A stretch of 64,000 bases of DNA from Streptomyces sp. S465 (GCF_026898115.1 NZ_CP114036.1:5698001-5762000); one strand, 5' to 3'; positions 53,441 to 62,584 are shown, counted from the first letter of the stretch. Made by a program: numbers and translations. The notes: generated by a model not told the origin, from the letters alone.

Positions 53441-53555
53441 TCTCGCCCGGACGGGGCTTGAACGGATCGTCCTCGCCTTCGATCCGACGCGCTCAGCCGG
53501 TACTCGGCGGTCGGGTAGTCGCCAAGCCCCAGGCGCGCTGGGCGTTTCGTCGTGC

Positions 53556-53711
53556 TCAGCCGTCGGGGTGGCGTGCGGCCTGGCACTCGACGGCGGCGTC
53601 ATGCCAGCGCTTCCACTGGACGGCGTGTTCGTCGCCGTCGAGGCCGCGGAGCTTGGCGTGCTCGTTGTCGTCCGCTGTCCGGAGTTCGATGAGTCTGTTG
53701 GGAGTGTCCAC
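53556..53711 (-). CDS. Small hypothetical protein
   Basis: This 51-residue frame reads LIELRTADNEHAKLRGLDGDE, then HAVQWKRWHDAAVECQAARH, a charged helical protein of a type I recall beside integrative elements of streptomycetes. The GTG at 53711 lacks a clear ribosome site. The frame matches actinobacterial codon bias better than the overlapping ones. Confidence 0.45.
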   Translation of the reverse strand: MDTPNRLIELRTADDNEHAKLRGLDGDEHAVQWKRWHDAAVECQAARHPDG

Positions 53712-53757
53712 TCGGGTGGATCATCAAACCGACGCATCAGACACCTGTGCGTTTTTC

Positions 53758-54429
53758 TTACCTCATCAGGAGCTTCAGCATTCTCTCAGTGTCGGCAAGG
53801 TCCTCGACGACCTCCGTAGCTCCGGCGGTCCGTAGGTCGTCCGCGCTGGTACGTCCGGTAGCTACGCCGATCACGCGCACGCCGCAGCTTCGCCCGCCCT
53901 CGACATCGAAAGAAGTGTCCCCGACGAGGACGGCGCGCTCCGCGGACATCTGGGCACGCTGAAGCGCAGTACTCACTAGCTGCGGCCGCTCGTCCGCGTC
54001 CTCACCGAACGCGCCAATGGACAGGTCGATGTACCGGTCGAGACCGAACGCGGACAGCTTCACTTCCGCAGCGGCCCGGATGTTGCCGGTCATTACGGTC
54101 TGTGTGACCTCATCGTGTGCAGCCAGGGCCGCGAGCAGCGACGGCGCCCCAGGGAGGGCGTGCCCGCGCTCGCGAAGCTCGGCCGCGCGCCGCACGTGTA
54201 CAGCTCCCAGTGCCTGCGCGAACCGCTCGAACACCTCACGGCTGTCCCGCAACCCGTGCAGTTGCAGTGTCTCTCGAAGGATGACCGGCTCGGTCGATCC
54301 GTCGATCTTCGCTTGCTCCCGCATGGGTTGACCGGTGACCTCCTCGAACGCTTCAGCCCAGAGATCGCGGCCGACCCCTCGGGTATCTACGAGTGTGTGG
54401 TCGATGTCCCACAACACGAGCAGCGACAC
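53758..54429 (-). CDS. HAD-superfamily hydrolase (phosphoglycolate phosphatase-like)
   Basis: This 223-residue protein starts at the GTG at 54429 after GAAGGCGAG. HAD motif 1 is LWDIDHTLVDT (with Asp nucleophile and acid), motif 2 is VMTGN, and motif 3/4 is RAVLVGDTSFDVEGGRSCGV. The cap is helical (type C1). It should dephosphorylate a small metabolite. It is divergent from the XRE regulator gene by 84 bp, so the regulator may control it. Confidence 0.9.
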   Translation of the reverse strand: MSLLVLWDIDHTLVDTRGVGRDLWAEAFEEVTGQPMREQAKIDGSTEPVILRETLQLHGLRDSREVFERFAQALGAVHVRRAAELRERGHALPGAPSLLAALAAHDEVTQTVMTGNIRAAAEVKLSAFGLDRYIDLSIGAFGEDADERPQLVSTALQRAQMSAERAVLVGDTSFDVEGGRSCGVRVIGVATGRTSADDLRTAGATEVVEDLADTERMLKLLMR

Positions 54430-54513
54430 TGTCTCGCCTTCCGTTCGTTGGATACCGGCCCCCGGTTGGTGACGGGCGCCATACGCTGAGTGGGGATACG
54501 TACGGAGGTAGGC

Positions 54514-55713
54514 ATGGTCGCATCCGATCTGCCCATCGGAGACAGGATCAGGCACTATCGCGGTGAACGCCGCCAGGACGTCGTGGCCGGGCTCGTCGGA
54601 ATCTCGCCCGACTATCTGTCCCAGATTGAACGGGGCCTGAAAATTCCGTCGCTGCCCATTTTGTACGCCATAGCTCAGGAGCTCGGAGTGCCCACCGCCG
54701 CACTGCTCGCTGACGCACCCGCGCCCAGCCGTGTGCCTCCGGACACCACCGAACCCGCGATCGTGCAGGTCCTGATGGGCTACGGACCGCCTCGCAGTGC
54801 TGTCGCTGCGCCTCCGGCGGCGCTGCGGGAGCGAGTGGAGAGCGCCTGGCGAGCCTGGCAGAGAAGCAAGACCCGCTTCACGGACATGGCGGCGGTGCTC
54901 CCCAGTTTGATCGCCGATACCGAGCACGCCGCCCGTGCCCATCGGTCAGCTGAAGGCTCCGGTACGCGCCGCGACGTCATGCGCGTGGCCGCTGACCTGT
55001 ACTTCCTGCTTCGGTCCTACCTACGGCGCACTGGCCGAGTCGACTTGTCGATGATAGCCGCCGATCGAGCCGTACGGGCAGCCCAGGAAGCCGACGACCC
55101 ACTACGTATAGCGGCCGCTCAATGGAATTTGGGGCACGTCCTGCTTGCTGCGCATGAGCCGGATGGTGCCGAGCAGGTCGCGCTACGAGCTGTCGAGGAG
55201 CTACGCAGGGCGTCCATGACGGAGCCGGAACGAATCGCGATGTCCGGTGCCCTCCAGCTGGTGGCGGTCGTCGCGCAGGCTCGGCGCCAGGACTGGTCGG
55301 CGGCGCGGCAGCGGCTGCGGACCCAGGCTCGCCCAGCGGCGCAGAGCGTCGGCGAGGGCAACATCATGTGGACTGTCTTCGGGCCGACCAACGTGGACCT
55401 GCACGAGGTCAGCATCGAAATGGAGGCGGGCGACGCAAGCGAGGCGCTGCACGTAGCAGACGAGGTGGACACCAGCGGCCTGCCATCGGTGGAGCGGTCC
55501 TTCACCTTCAACCTGGAGGTGGCCCGCTGTCATAACCTGCGCCGCGAGGACGCGGCGGTGCTCCTGAGCCTCATGGAGTTGGAGGACTTGGCGCCGGAGG
55601 ACCTGGCACGGACTCCACTGGCGCGGAAGTTGATGTTGACGGTGATCCGACGCGGTCGAGCAATGCACGCCCGGCAGGCGGAGAAGTTGGCGGAGCGGGT
55701 CGGAGTCTTCTGA
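54514..55713 (+). CDS. XRE-family regulator with TPR-like C-terminal domain
   Basis: This 399-residue protein starts at the ATG at 54514 after ACGGAGG. Residues about 5-65 form an XRE HTH (GDRIRHYRGERRQDVVAGLVGISPDYLSQIERGLKIPSLPILYAIAQELGV in overlapping pieces of the family signature). The rest is helical with TPR-like repeats (AAQEADDPLRIAAAQWNLGHVLL, EVARCHNLRREDAAVLLSLME). Proteins of this type are common in streptomycetes, often beside integrative elements or peptide-signal genes. The ligand is unknown. Confidence 0.88.
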   Translation: MVASDLPIGDRIRHYRGERRQDVVAGLVGISPDYLSQIERGLKIPSLPILYAIAQELGVPTAALLADAPAPSRVPPDTTEPAIVQVLMGYGPPRSAVAAPPAALRERVESAWRAWQRSKTRFTDMAAVLPSLIADTEHAARAHRSAEGSGTRRDVMRVAADLYFLLRSYLRRTGRVDLSMIAADRAVRAAQEADDPLRIAAAQWNLGHVLLAAHEPDGAEQVALRAVEELRRASMTEPERIAMSGALQLVAVVAQARRQDWSAARQRLRTQARPAAQSVGEGNIMWTVFGPTNVDLHEVSIEMEAGDASEALHVADEVDTSGLPSVERSFTFNLEVARCHNLRREDAAVLLSLMELEDLAPEDLARTPLARKLMLTVIRRGRAMHARQAEKLAERVGVF

Positions 55714-55727
55714 CCGGCGAGCTTGTG

Positions 55728-55756
55728 GTTCACCCGAGCTGTCAGTTCGGGTGAAC
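55728..55756. promoter_or_regulatory. 10-bp inverted repeat downstream of the XRE gene
   Basis: GTTCACCCGA at 55728-55737 pairs with TCGGGTGAAC at 55747-55756 across nine bases. A further TCGGGTG half-site follows at about 55762. It could be a terminator of the XRE gene or an operator for the genes starting at 55817; the extra half-site favours an operator. Confidence 0.5.
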
Positions 55757-55816
55757 AGCCTCGGGTGTCTCTACGGTCAGTCATCACCTGATCACCGATG
55801 ACGCCCGGGGGCTACC

Positions 55817-56419
55817 GTGCCGACGAATCCCCAAGTCCTGCCGTGGACACCACCGAACACCGCGGACGTCGAGGCGTTACCCGTGGGCAAATGGTGGGAC
55901 GCCATCTCCGCGCCCACTCCTGTCGCCGACCGCGCCCTGGAGCTGCTCGGGCGGGACTCGGGCGCCGTCATCCAAGACGACACCCACGGCAAGGCGTACT
56001 GGCTGATCGGAGTCGGCACCGCCCGCAGCTGGTGCATGCGACAGGTCCGCGTCCTCACCGAACTCGCCGACGAAAGCACCCTCCTCGGCGTACCGCCCGC
56101 ATCCTGGGGAGCCGAGCACCGGACGTACTGGCGGATCCCGCTCGGCCCGGACCGGTACCTGACCGACACCCATCACCTGGCCCCCGCCCTGGGCCAGGCC
56201 GTTTACGACGTTCTCGGCCCGAGGCCGAACGGCCGCCAGCTGTGCTACCGATGCCAGCTGCCCACCGACGAGCCGGTCATCGTAGAAGTCCACCACAGCG
56301 TCAGCGGCGCCGGACGCACCACCTACTCCTGCCCGTCCCACGCCCCTACCTACCAGCGCGACCCGGTCGCCGAGGCCGCCGCCAGGCGCCGCGCCCTCGA
56401 ACAGGGCAGGACCCGATGA
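55817..56419 (+). CDS. Conserved hypothetical protein with CxxC motif
   Basis: This 200-residue protein starts at the GTG at 55817. It includes LPVGKWWDAISAPTPVADRALELLG, GKAYWLIGVGTARSW, and LCYRCQLPTDEPVIVEVHH near the C-terminus, where the Cys pair and His may bind zinc. It resembles small streptomycete proteins that precede Scr1-type XRE regulators. Its stop overlaps the next start by ATGA. The function is unknown. Confidence 0.75.
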   Translation: MPTNPQVLPWTPPNTADVEALPVGKWWDAISAPTPVADRALELLGRDSGAVIQDDTHGKAYWLIGVGTARSWCMRQVRVLTELADESTLLGVPPASWGAEHRTYWRIPLGPDRYLTDTHHLAPALGQAVYDVLGPRPNGRQLCYRCQLPTDEPVIVEVHHSVSGAGRTTYSCPSHAPTYQRDPVAEAAARRRALEQGRTR

Positions 56420-57303
56420 CAGACGACGTGACCACCCCTGATCGTGGACCCGCGCCCCTGGTCCTGGGCGCATACCTGCGGTCCCTACGGCTCGCCAAGG
56501 GCCTCACGCCCACCGCCGCCGCCGACGCCATCCGCAGCTCACCATCCAAGATCAACCGGATGGAAACCGGCCAGGCAGCACAGCGATGGCAGGACGTATC
56601 CACCCTGACCAGGCTCTACGGCGTGACCGACATGGACACCATCACCGGCGCAATGCGCTGGACAGGCCGGCAGACGACAGACCCCACACGCTTCCCAGGC
56701 CCCGTCCGCGATGACGCCGAGGGCTGGATGGACCGACTGCGCGCCTGCGAACACCACGCGTCCGAAATCTGCGTCTACGCCTCGGTCACCATGCCCCGCA
56801 TCGTGCAGACCACCGGATACCCCGTGGACCACCTGACCCTGCTGACCTCGTCGGCCCAACCCCCGCGGGTCCCGGCGCACACCGTGCTCCCCGACAACCA
56901 GACGCAGGACGTCACCGTGCTCCTCGACGGAGCGATGCTCCTGCGGACGCGCGGAAATCCGCTGGCGATGGCAGCGCAAATGGCCTACCTGCAGCAACTG
57001 GCAACCTCCCCACACCGCCCGCGCGTCTTGGTGGTGCCCCTTCGGACAGGGACCGTACCGCCCCCTGGCACCCTGCACCGCTTCCACCTCCACGGGCAGG
57101 AGGTGTTCGCCGAGGAGACATGGAGCGCGGTCTACGCCAGCGGAACGGACGGCCAGGCAGCGCGCGACCGCCTCGCGGCCGGACTCCAGGCCGCCAAGGA
57201 TCCCGAGGCCAGCGCCGCTCTGCTGGACGCAGCACGCCGGCGGTTCCAACTGCTGGCCGAGGACCCGGCGTCCGATCCTCTCCTCAAGGAGGTGGCGACA
57301 TGA
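56416..57303 (+). CDS. Scr1/DUF5753-type XRE regulator
   Basis: This 295-residue protein starts at the ATG at 56416, overlapping the previous stop. It has an N-terminal HTH (LGAYLRSLRLAKGLTPTAAADAIRSSPSKINRMETGQ) and a C-terminal DUF5753-like domain (VTMPRIVQTTGYP, VTVLLDGAMLLRTRGNPLAMAAQMAYLQQLA, ASGTDGQAARDRLAAGL). Dozens of such regulators occur in a streptomycete, typically paired with a small partner gene downstream; here the 57-residue gene overlaps it. The two may form a regulator and antagonist pair. Confidence 0.9.
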   Translation: MTDDVTTPDRGPAPLVLGAYLRSLRLAKGLTPTAAADAIRSSPSKINRMETGQAAQRWQDVSTLTRLYGVTDMDTITGAMRWTGRQTTDPTRFPGPVRDDAEGWMDRLRACEHHASEICVYASVTMPRIVQTTGYPVDHLTLLTSSAQPPRVPAHTVLPDNQTQDVTVLLDGAMLLRTRGNPLAMAAQMAYLQQLATSPHRPRVLVVPLRTGTVPPPGTLHRFHLHGQEVFAEETWSAVYASGTDGQAARDRLAAGLQAAKDPEASAALLDAARRRFQLLAEDPASDPLLKEVAT

Positions 57304-57473
57304 CCGCGAGTCTGCTGGGCCCGGCCGCCGAGACCGAGTGGCGCGCAGCCCTGGAGCACGCCGCAGGCTGCCCGGCCTGCCGGACGCCCGGCACCAGGTG
57401 CGAGACCGGGGAGCGCCTGCTGGGCGCCTACGAGGAGGCCGCACGGCGGGCCCGGTCAGGAGCTACCGGATGA
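57300..57473 (+). CDS. Small Cys-containing protein coupled to the Scr1-type regulator
   Basis: This 57-residue protein overlaps the regulator stop by ATGA. The centre is HAAGCPACRTPGTRCETG, three cysteines in a zinc-knuckle-like spacing. The position fits the small partner protein that normally follows Scr1-type regulators, but I see no homology to the DUF397 group. Confidence 0.6.
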   Translation: MTASLLGPAAETEWRAALEHAAGCPACRTPGTRCETGERLLGAYEEAARRARSGATG

Positions 57474-57613
57474 GGCACCGCCGACAGCCTCCCGCCGAAC
57501 GAGCGGCGCTGCTCGCCGTCCGAGCAGCCCGGATGGGCCTGCTGCTCAGCGTGATCCCGCTGCTGCTGGCGCTCGCGGTCTACCTCTGCCTGGTCGGGGA
57601 CCCGGCCCGATAG
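57470..57613 (+). CDS. Small single-pass membrane protein
   Basis: This 47-residue protein overlaps the previous stop by ATGA. After a basic start (RHRRQPPAERAALLAVRAARM) it has one hydrophobic helix (GLLLSVIPLLLALAVYLCLV). It is the last of four genes joined by ATGA overlaps from 55817. The function is unknown. Confidence 0.55.
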   Translation: MRHRRQPPAERAALLAVRAARMGLLLSVIPLLLALAVYLCLVGDPAR

Positions 57614-57860
57614 ACGGGGCGGCTAGCTGGTGTTCCGGGCCCCCGTACCGGAGAGGACGGCGCCGGCGGCCCACCCTCCCAGACACCCTGTGGCCGGTGC
57701 AGCCAGGCACGGCCGCCGACCGCAGGGCAGGGACTCCGGCCCCGACGTGGGGATCGCCGGCCGGAGTTCCCACACAGAAAAGCCCCGCCCCGGACGCGCG
57801 CTTGGACGGCCGGCGACCGGGACGAGGACCACGCACCACCCCAACGAGAGAGAGGCACGC

Positions 57861-58330
57861 ATGACCGACGTTACTGCGTTACTCGAACGCCCCGAGCGCA
57901 ACGGAGTGATCCGGACCGTCCTCAACAACAACCGCGGCATGGAAGCCGAGATGGCCGAGCGGATCGTCGACGAGGCCGTCAAGTTCACCGCGACCTGCGC
58001 CGCGTTCCCCAACGCTCGGCTGCGCCCGTCCCGGGTGGTCGATGAGGGTTGGCACGCCCTGATCCTCCACACCCGCGTCTACAGCGAGCTGTGCGAGGGG
58101 CTCGGCCGCTTCGTACACCACAAGCCGGAGCCGCCGGACCCATCCCGGCACAACGCGGGCGAGCTGACACGCACCCAGGAGATGATCGCTCGGGTGGGTT
58201 CACGGTGGATGACGCGCTGTGGCTGGCGCCGACCGACCAGACCATCCCGGTCGCGGCCGACTGCGAGCACAGCGAGCCCGGCGGCGAGAACACATGCACT
58301 GGCGACTGCAGCAACACCGGCCCGAACTGA
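57861..58330 (+). pseudogene. Frameshifted small conserved protein
   Basis: The gene starts at the ATG at 57861 (MTDVTALLERP) and reads well through VDEGWHALILHTRVYSELCEG to TQEMIARVG near 58195. There the frame turns to Arg-rich nonsense, while the next frame resumes the expected end, GFTVDDALWLAPTDQT and CTGDCSNTG, to a stop at 58330. One base appears lost in the CGGGTGGGTTC run at 58190-58200. It belongs to a streptomycete family whose C-terminus carries a Cys-rich tail. It is either a real mutation, a sequencing error or a programmed shift. Confidence 0.65.
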
Positions 58331-58394
58331 CCCAGCGAGAGGAGCTGACACCCGTGCACGCCATCCGTACTCTCGACAACAGGAGGTGACCATC

Positions 58395-58628
58395 GTGTCG
58401 CAATGGGTGAATCCTCGTGCTGTCGAGACCGTGCGGTTCGCGAGCCAGTTCCAGGCGCCCGCCGCACTCCCGGATGACGCCTGCGGATGCTGGACTGGGC
58501 GCCGGCGGCGATGGGGCACGGCTCAGCGCCCTCGACGGCGGCTTGCGGCAACCGTGTTCGCCGCCCCCGACGGGGCGCTCTACGCCGTGCCGTGCAGTCG
58601 GTGCGGCGGCAAGGGCGTCGTTTCGTAG
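58395..58628 (+). CDS. Small protein with C-terminal Cys pair
   Basis: This 77-residue frame starts at the GTG at 58395, with a near-perfect AGGAGGTGAC five bases upstream. It ends FAAPDGALYAVPCSRCGGKG, a plausible zinc knuckle. The middle (RRRRWGTAQRPRRR) looks like another frame, so two compensating frameshifts may be present. The gene may be decaying with its neighbours. Confidence 0.5.
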   Translation: MSQWVNPRAVETVRFASQFQAPAALPDDACGCWTGRRRRWGTAQRPRRRLAATVFAAPDGALYAVPCSRCGGKGVVS

Positions 58629-58889
58629 GGCAATGGTACGGAAACGCCCGTCCGCGTGTCGCTCTCGCGATGCGCGGACGGGCCTGCCCAGAGCACCCGG
58701 TCTGCCGCCGTTCCTGGCTCCGTTGATCAGCGTCCCGACCTTGGTTCCGGCTGCCTATGGCCCTCCCAAGGGCCCGCGTATCCAGCCGATTCCCCCGGGC
58801 ACGCCACCCGACCCCCGCTTTCCACCCCTCACGCCCGGACAGCAGAAGAACTTGCGATGTCTCGAGTGGCAGGCCGGCGGAGATCGCCC

Positions 58890-59509
58890 GGCTTTCAACC
58901 CGGCTGCTGGCGTGGCCCTGCCCATAGCGGTACCGGCCAATCACGTCTACCTGGACGACGCGCAGGCTGAAGCGCTGGCCGACGCGGCGGGCGCGTACCG
59001 CGTGTTCATCCTGCTGCTGGCCTATACCGGGCTGCGTTGGGGCGAGGCGTCCGCGCTGAAGGTAGGGCCGGTCGACCTTGACACGTGCCGTGCGCACATC
59101 GTTGAGGCGTACGTCGAGGACAACGGCAAGCTCTACCTTGACAGCCCCAAGAACCACGAGCGCCGGTCGGTGCCGGCCGCAGAGGTTCTTCGCTCCTGCG
59201 GTGGACGCGGCGGGGCTGGGCCACCTGAAGCTCACCCTGCACAAGCTGCGGGACACGGAGGCTTCGCTCGCCATCGCCGGCGTTGCAGACGTCCACGTCG
59301 TGCAGACCATGCTCGGGCACAAGTCGGCGACGTTGACGCTGGACACGTAGGGACCTCTCGTCCCGGACCGCCTCGACGAGGTCTCAAAGAAGATGCACAA
59401 GCGCCGCACGATGCAACTCGCCAGGGTGCAGAAGAAGCTGGAGAAGGTGGAACGGAAGGCGCGGGAGGCGGTCGAGACTATGGCTGTCTTGGAGGGCGGT
59501 GCATCCTGA
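58890..59509 (+). pseudogene. Decayed tyrosine recombinase (integrase)
   Basis: The frame near 58930-59190 reads HVYLDDAQAEALADAAGAYR, LLLAYTGLRWGEASAL and DSPKNHERRSVP: the catalytic-domain start of phage-type integrases, with R of TGLRWGE as catalytic Arg. It then shifts frame at about 59185 with a deletion and continues LTLHKLRDTEASLAIAGV and TMLGHKSATLTLDT (HxxR and GH motifs). A TAG follows where a tyrosine codon for the nucleophile region is expected, then VPDRLDEVSKKMHKRR to 59509. The N-terminal domain is missing. It marks a defunct integrative element of the pSAM2/AICE type. Confidence 0.75.
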
Positions 59510-59834
59510 TGCCCGCAACCGGGGGGCAGGGGTAGGTTCTGTCTGATCAATCCGGAAGAGCAGCCGCTGTGGTGTTCCGAGGTCGAGCCATTGGGCAATA
59601 CACTCGCTCAGCAGGGCAGTTGCGGTCATATCGTGTTTGCGGCATCATCGCTGGCGGGCCGGATAGGCGGCCTGTCCCGGCACTGCGCTGCCCCGTCGGC
59701 GGTGCCATCAGAGGGACGAAGAAGCCAGCGCTGCACCTGTCGTAGACGAGCTCTGTCTTTGCGCGCCCAGACGCAGGCGCACTGATCAGTTTTCGAGTGC
59801 TCAGGGGCGGCAGTGCTCGGGGACGGATCGAACC
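59510..59834. other. 325-bp region without a recognisable gene
   Basis: Short frames on both strands have poor codon bias, and none matches a family I know. The GC content is lower than in the flanks. It may hold the attachment region or promoter of the next gene; I saw no tRNA-like end or paired direct repeat. Confidence 0.4.
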
Positions 59835-60878
59835 ATGGCCGCTGGCGGTCGTCTTACTCGCCTTGCTCGCACCCGAAGCTGCTACTCGGGGGAGCCGTAT
59901 CAAAGCGCCTTGGAGGCTCTGCGGACGCATCGTCAAGCTCCCTTCCTCCCGGATGCTCGTGGCGAACAAGCGCTGCTTGAGGCTCAGGTGATGAAGGAGC
60001 TTGGCCGCGGAGGGGAGTGGTGGGCACACCCTGTCGGAATTGCCGGCGTGCGGTTGACGGACGGACGTCCTGTTGTGGTCCTTGATCCTCACAGTGGGTC
60101 CCGTCCTGGACGGAAGCATCCCACGGCTGACTACGCGCTGCGGCGAATGCTTCCCTATGCGGAACCCAGCGTTCAGGTCGGTGGCGTGGTGGGGCTCCGC
60201 GTTGCGGGTGTCCGCAAAGCGGACCTTCACCTCAAATTGGTCGGTACTGACAGTCGATTGGTGCTGAGAGCCGCCGCAAGTACGCGCTGGTGCCAACTAC
60301 TTGCCGGGTTCAAGCGCGACCTGGGAGAGGACGGTCTCGTGCCCTTGTGGGACGTAGACGGGCCTTCGTCCCACGAGCTGGAGCATGAATGTGAGTTCGC
60401 CTCTCTCGCGCAGGTGGACCGAGACTTGGCATGGCTCGGCTCACGGCTTCTCCGACGCATCGCGACGTTCCAGAACTTCAGCACTGCCTATTCGACTCGG
60501 TCATGGATTACCGGGGATGAGTGGATCTTCGAGCTGGACACGCATCGCAACGTTCCTCTTGCGCACGACGCGTTCCTCGATCGCCTCATGGACGATGTCT
60601 GGGGTCTGCCACTGAGAATCGGGCGTCACTACTGCGACTGCAGGCTCCAAGCGACAGCACAGCGGGCCTACCAGTGCACGTTCTACTTGGAACACCAGGA
60701 ACCCGGAGTGCCAGGAGTGATGCAGATCCGCTTCAGGTGGGGGGACCCCGCATACGGTGATGACGTGCGAGACAGGTTGGAAGCTCTCGACGCTGATCGA
60801 GACTGGCTCGACAGGGTGCTACCCCGCCGAACCGCCCAGCTCGGCCGCTCGGCTGCGGGGGAGGGTGGTGGTCGATGA
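59835..60878 (+). CDS. Hypothetical protein of integrative-element type
   Basis: This 347-residue protein starts at the ATG at 59835. The N-terminus LTRLARTRSCYSGEPYQSALEAL recalls a short module seen in streptomycete accessory proteins. The rest, with DLAWLGSRLLRRIATFQNFS and GVMQIRFRWGDPAYGDDVRDRLEAL, has no recognised domain. Codon bias is lower in GC3 than in the biosynthetic genes, suggesting acquisition. Its stop overlaps the next small gene by ATGA. Confidence 0.7.
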   Translation: MAAGGRLTRLARTRSCYSGEPYQSALEALRTHRQAPFLPDARGEQALLEAQVMKELGRGGEWWAHPVGIAGVRLTDGRPVVVLDPHSGSRPGRKHPTADYALRRMLPYAEPSVQVGGVVGLRVAGVRKADLHLKLVGTDSRLVLRAAASTRWCQLLAGFKRDLGEDGLVPLWDVDGPSSHELEHECEFASLAQVDRDLAWLGSRLLRRIATFQNFSTAYSTRSWITGDEWIFELDTHRNVPLAHDAFLDRLMDDVWGLPLRIGRHYCDCRLQATAQRAYQCTFYLEHQEPGVPGVMQIRFRWGDPAYGDDVRDRLEALDADRDWLDRVLPRRTAQLGRSAAGEGGGR

Positions 60879-61057
60879 ATTGGGACAGCCTCGCCTTGGT
60901 CATCCTGGCCGCGTCAGGGGCATTGAGCCTGTTTCTCTCCCAGACGAGGGATCTGCTGGCGAAAATCGCGGAGGTCGTCCGTGCCTGGCATGAGCTCAGG
61001 CGTAGTGTCCGGGCGACCGACGGTGGCAGCGGGGACGGCGATCAGGCGTCTGACTGA
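60875..61057 (+). CDS. Small membrane protein coupled to the hypothetical gene
   Basis: This 60-residue protein overlaps the previous stop by ATGA. It has one N-terminal hydrophobic helix (LALVILAASGALSLFL) and a charged cytosolic tail (RAWHELRRSVRATDGG). A two-gene unit with the upstream protein is likely; no function can be assigned. Confidence 0.6.
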   Translation: MNWDSLALVILAASGALSLFLSQTRDLLAKIAEVVRAWHELRRSVRATDGGSGDGDQASD

Positions 61058-61107
61058 GCACGCCCCTCTGCCAGGTTCCCCGTACAGGGGCGGTGACTGC
61101 GACCGGG

Positions 61108-62577
61108 TCAGTCGCCGTGATAGAGGCGAATTGGATCGATCAGCTGGATGGCGGGGTCATTCTCGGCGAGGTGGCGCAGTTCGTCGGTGAAGCCGGTGCC
61201 GCTGTAGCACTGCAGCCGGGTGACGTCGGTGGCGGTGCCGCGCGCGGTGAGGAGAGCACGGATGTGCTGGAGACGTTCGAGGTGGCCCTTCCCCATGACG
61301 TCGTTCCATTTGGCTTCGCCGATGGCGAGTAGTGTTTCGCGACCGTTGTCGGTCTCGCCATGGACTGCGACGTCGACTTCGTGGCTGGTCTTCGCGGCAG
61401 GATCGTTGACGGTCCCGCTGGCGACCCTTGTGACCTGCCCGCCGTGGGTTGCGGGGGATGCGTGCCAGCGGGCCCATTCGCGGCAGACCTGTTCGAAGTG
61501 CGGGCCGACAACCTTGCTGCGGAAGGTGGACTGGGCTCGGCGCCAGACGGCGGGGGCGCGTCCGGGGCGTTCCAGATCGCCCCAGGCGGGGCGCATGACC
61601 GCGTGGTAGAAGGCGATGAGAGGTTCAGCGATGCGGTAGGCGGAGCGGTTGCGGCGGAAGGCGTCGGCCTCGTGGGTGATCAGGCCGACGTCCTGGAGGA
61701 CGCTGAGCGGGTGGGCGAGGTCGGTGGACTTGCGGCCGAGGTAGTCGGCGATGCCGCCGCGTGCGGCGTTTCCGGCGGCGATGGCGGCCAGGACGGAGTG
61801 GTAGAGCGCGGTGTCGTGGAGTTCGGGTTCCTCTGCGAGCAGGTAGCGGGCCTCGCGGAAGAGCGGACGGGCGGGATTGAGGACGGCGCGGGTGACCCAG
61901 GCATCGAAGTCATGGGGCCCGGCGGGGGCATCGCCCTGGGTGAACTCGCGACGGTAGGCGGGGGTGCCGCCGACGATGGCGTGGGTGAGCAGTGCGGTGC
62001 GCGGGTCGCTGATCTCCCAGAACTCGGCGGCGAGACGGAAGTCCAGGGTGGGGACGACGAGTTCCAGGCCGGCACGGCCGCGCAGCGGGGCGTTGCCGGC
62101 GAGGAGTCCGCCCATGAAGGACAGGGCGGAGCCGCACAGCAGGAGCCGTACGGGGGTGTTGGTGTGCTGGGCGGCGGGGTCGAGCGCGCGCTGGATGATC
62201 GAGGGGAGGGCGGGGGAGGCCTTGGCGAGGAAGGGGAACTCATCGATGACCGCGACGGTGGGGCCGCCCCTGTCGGCGATGCGCATGAGCTCGGTGACTG
62301 CCTCGTCCCAGTGGGCGAAGCGGAACGGGGTGGGCTGGTCGCGGTGGCGGGCGAGGGCTTCGCCGAACTGGCGCAGGGCGTCGGCTTCGGTGGTCTCGGT
62401 GGCGGTGAACATGAAGCCGCCGCTTGCCCGTGTGACGGCGTCCAAGAGGAAGGTCTTGCCCTGGCGGCGGCGGCCGGAGACCACACCGAGGGTGGCACGC
62501 GGGCCGGGTAGGGCGGCGAATCGGGTCAGCTCGGCCCACTCGAAGTCGCGGTCGAACATCTCGGCGGGTTTGTCCAC
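61108..62577 (-). CDS. Archaeal-type AAA ATPase with DUF234-like nuclease C-terminus
   Basis: This 489-residue protein starts at the GTG at 62577. The Walker A motif is VSGRRRQGKTFLL and Walker B is TVAVIDEFPFLAK. LLLCGSALSFMGGLL is the sensor-1 segment. After a winged-helix region (YLGRKSTDLAHPLSVLQDVGLI), the C-terminal domain has SHEVDVAVHG and LLAIGEAKWND, the D...ExK pattern of PD-(D/E)XK nucleases found in DUF234. This family is widespread in archaea and scattered in bacteria, often in genome islands. Its role is unknown, and a defence or mobile-DNA function is inferred. It lies behind an AT-rich promoter unlike its surroundings. Confidence 0.85.
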   Translation of the reverse strand: MDKPAEMFDRDFEWAELTRFAALPGPRATLGVVSGRRRQGKTFLLDAVTRASGGFMFTATETTEADALRQFGEALARHRDQPTPFRFAHWDEAVTELMRIADRGGPTVAVIDEFPFLAKASPALPSIIQRALDPAAQHTNTPVRLLLCGSALSFMGGLLAGNAPLRGRAGLELVVPTLDFRLAAEFWEISDPRTALLTHAIVGGTPAYRREFTQGDAPAGPHDFDAWVTRAVLNPARPLFREARYLLAEEPELHDTALYHSVLAAIAAGNAARGGIADYLGRKSTDLAHPLSVLQDVGLITHEADAFRRNRSAYRIAEPLIAFYHAVMRPAWGDLERPGRAPAVWRRAQSTFRSKVVGPHFEQVCREWARWHASPATHGGQVTRVASGTVNDPAAKTSHEVDVAVHGETDNGRETLLAIGEAKWNDVMGKGHLERLQHIRALLTARGTATDVTRLQCYSGTGFTDELRHLAENDPAIQLIDPIRLYHGD

Positions 62578-62584
62578 GGCACAC

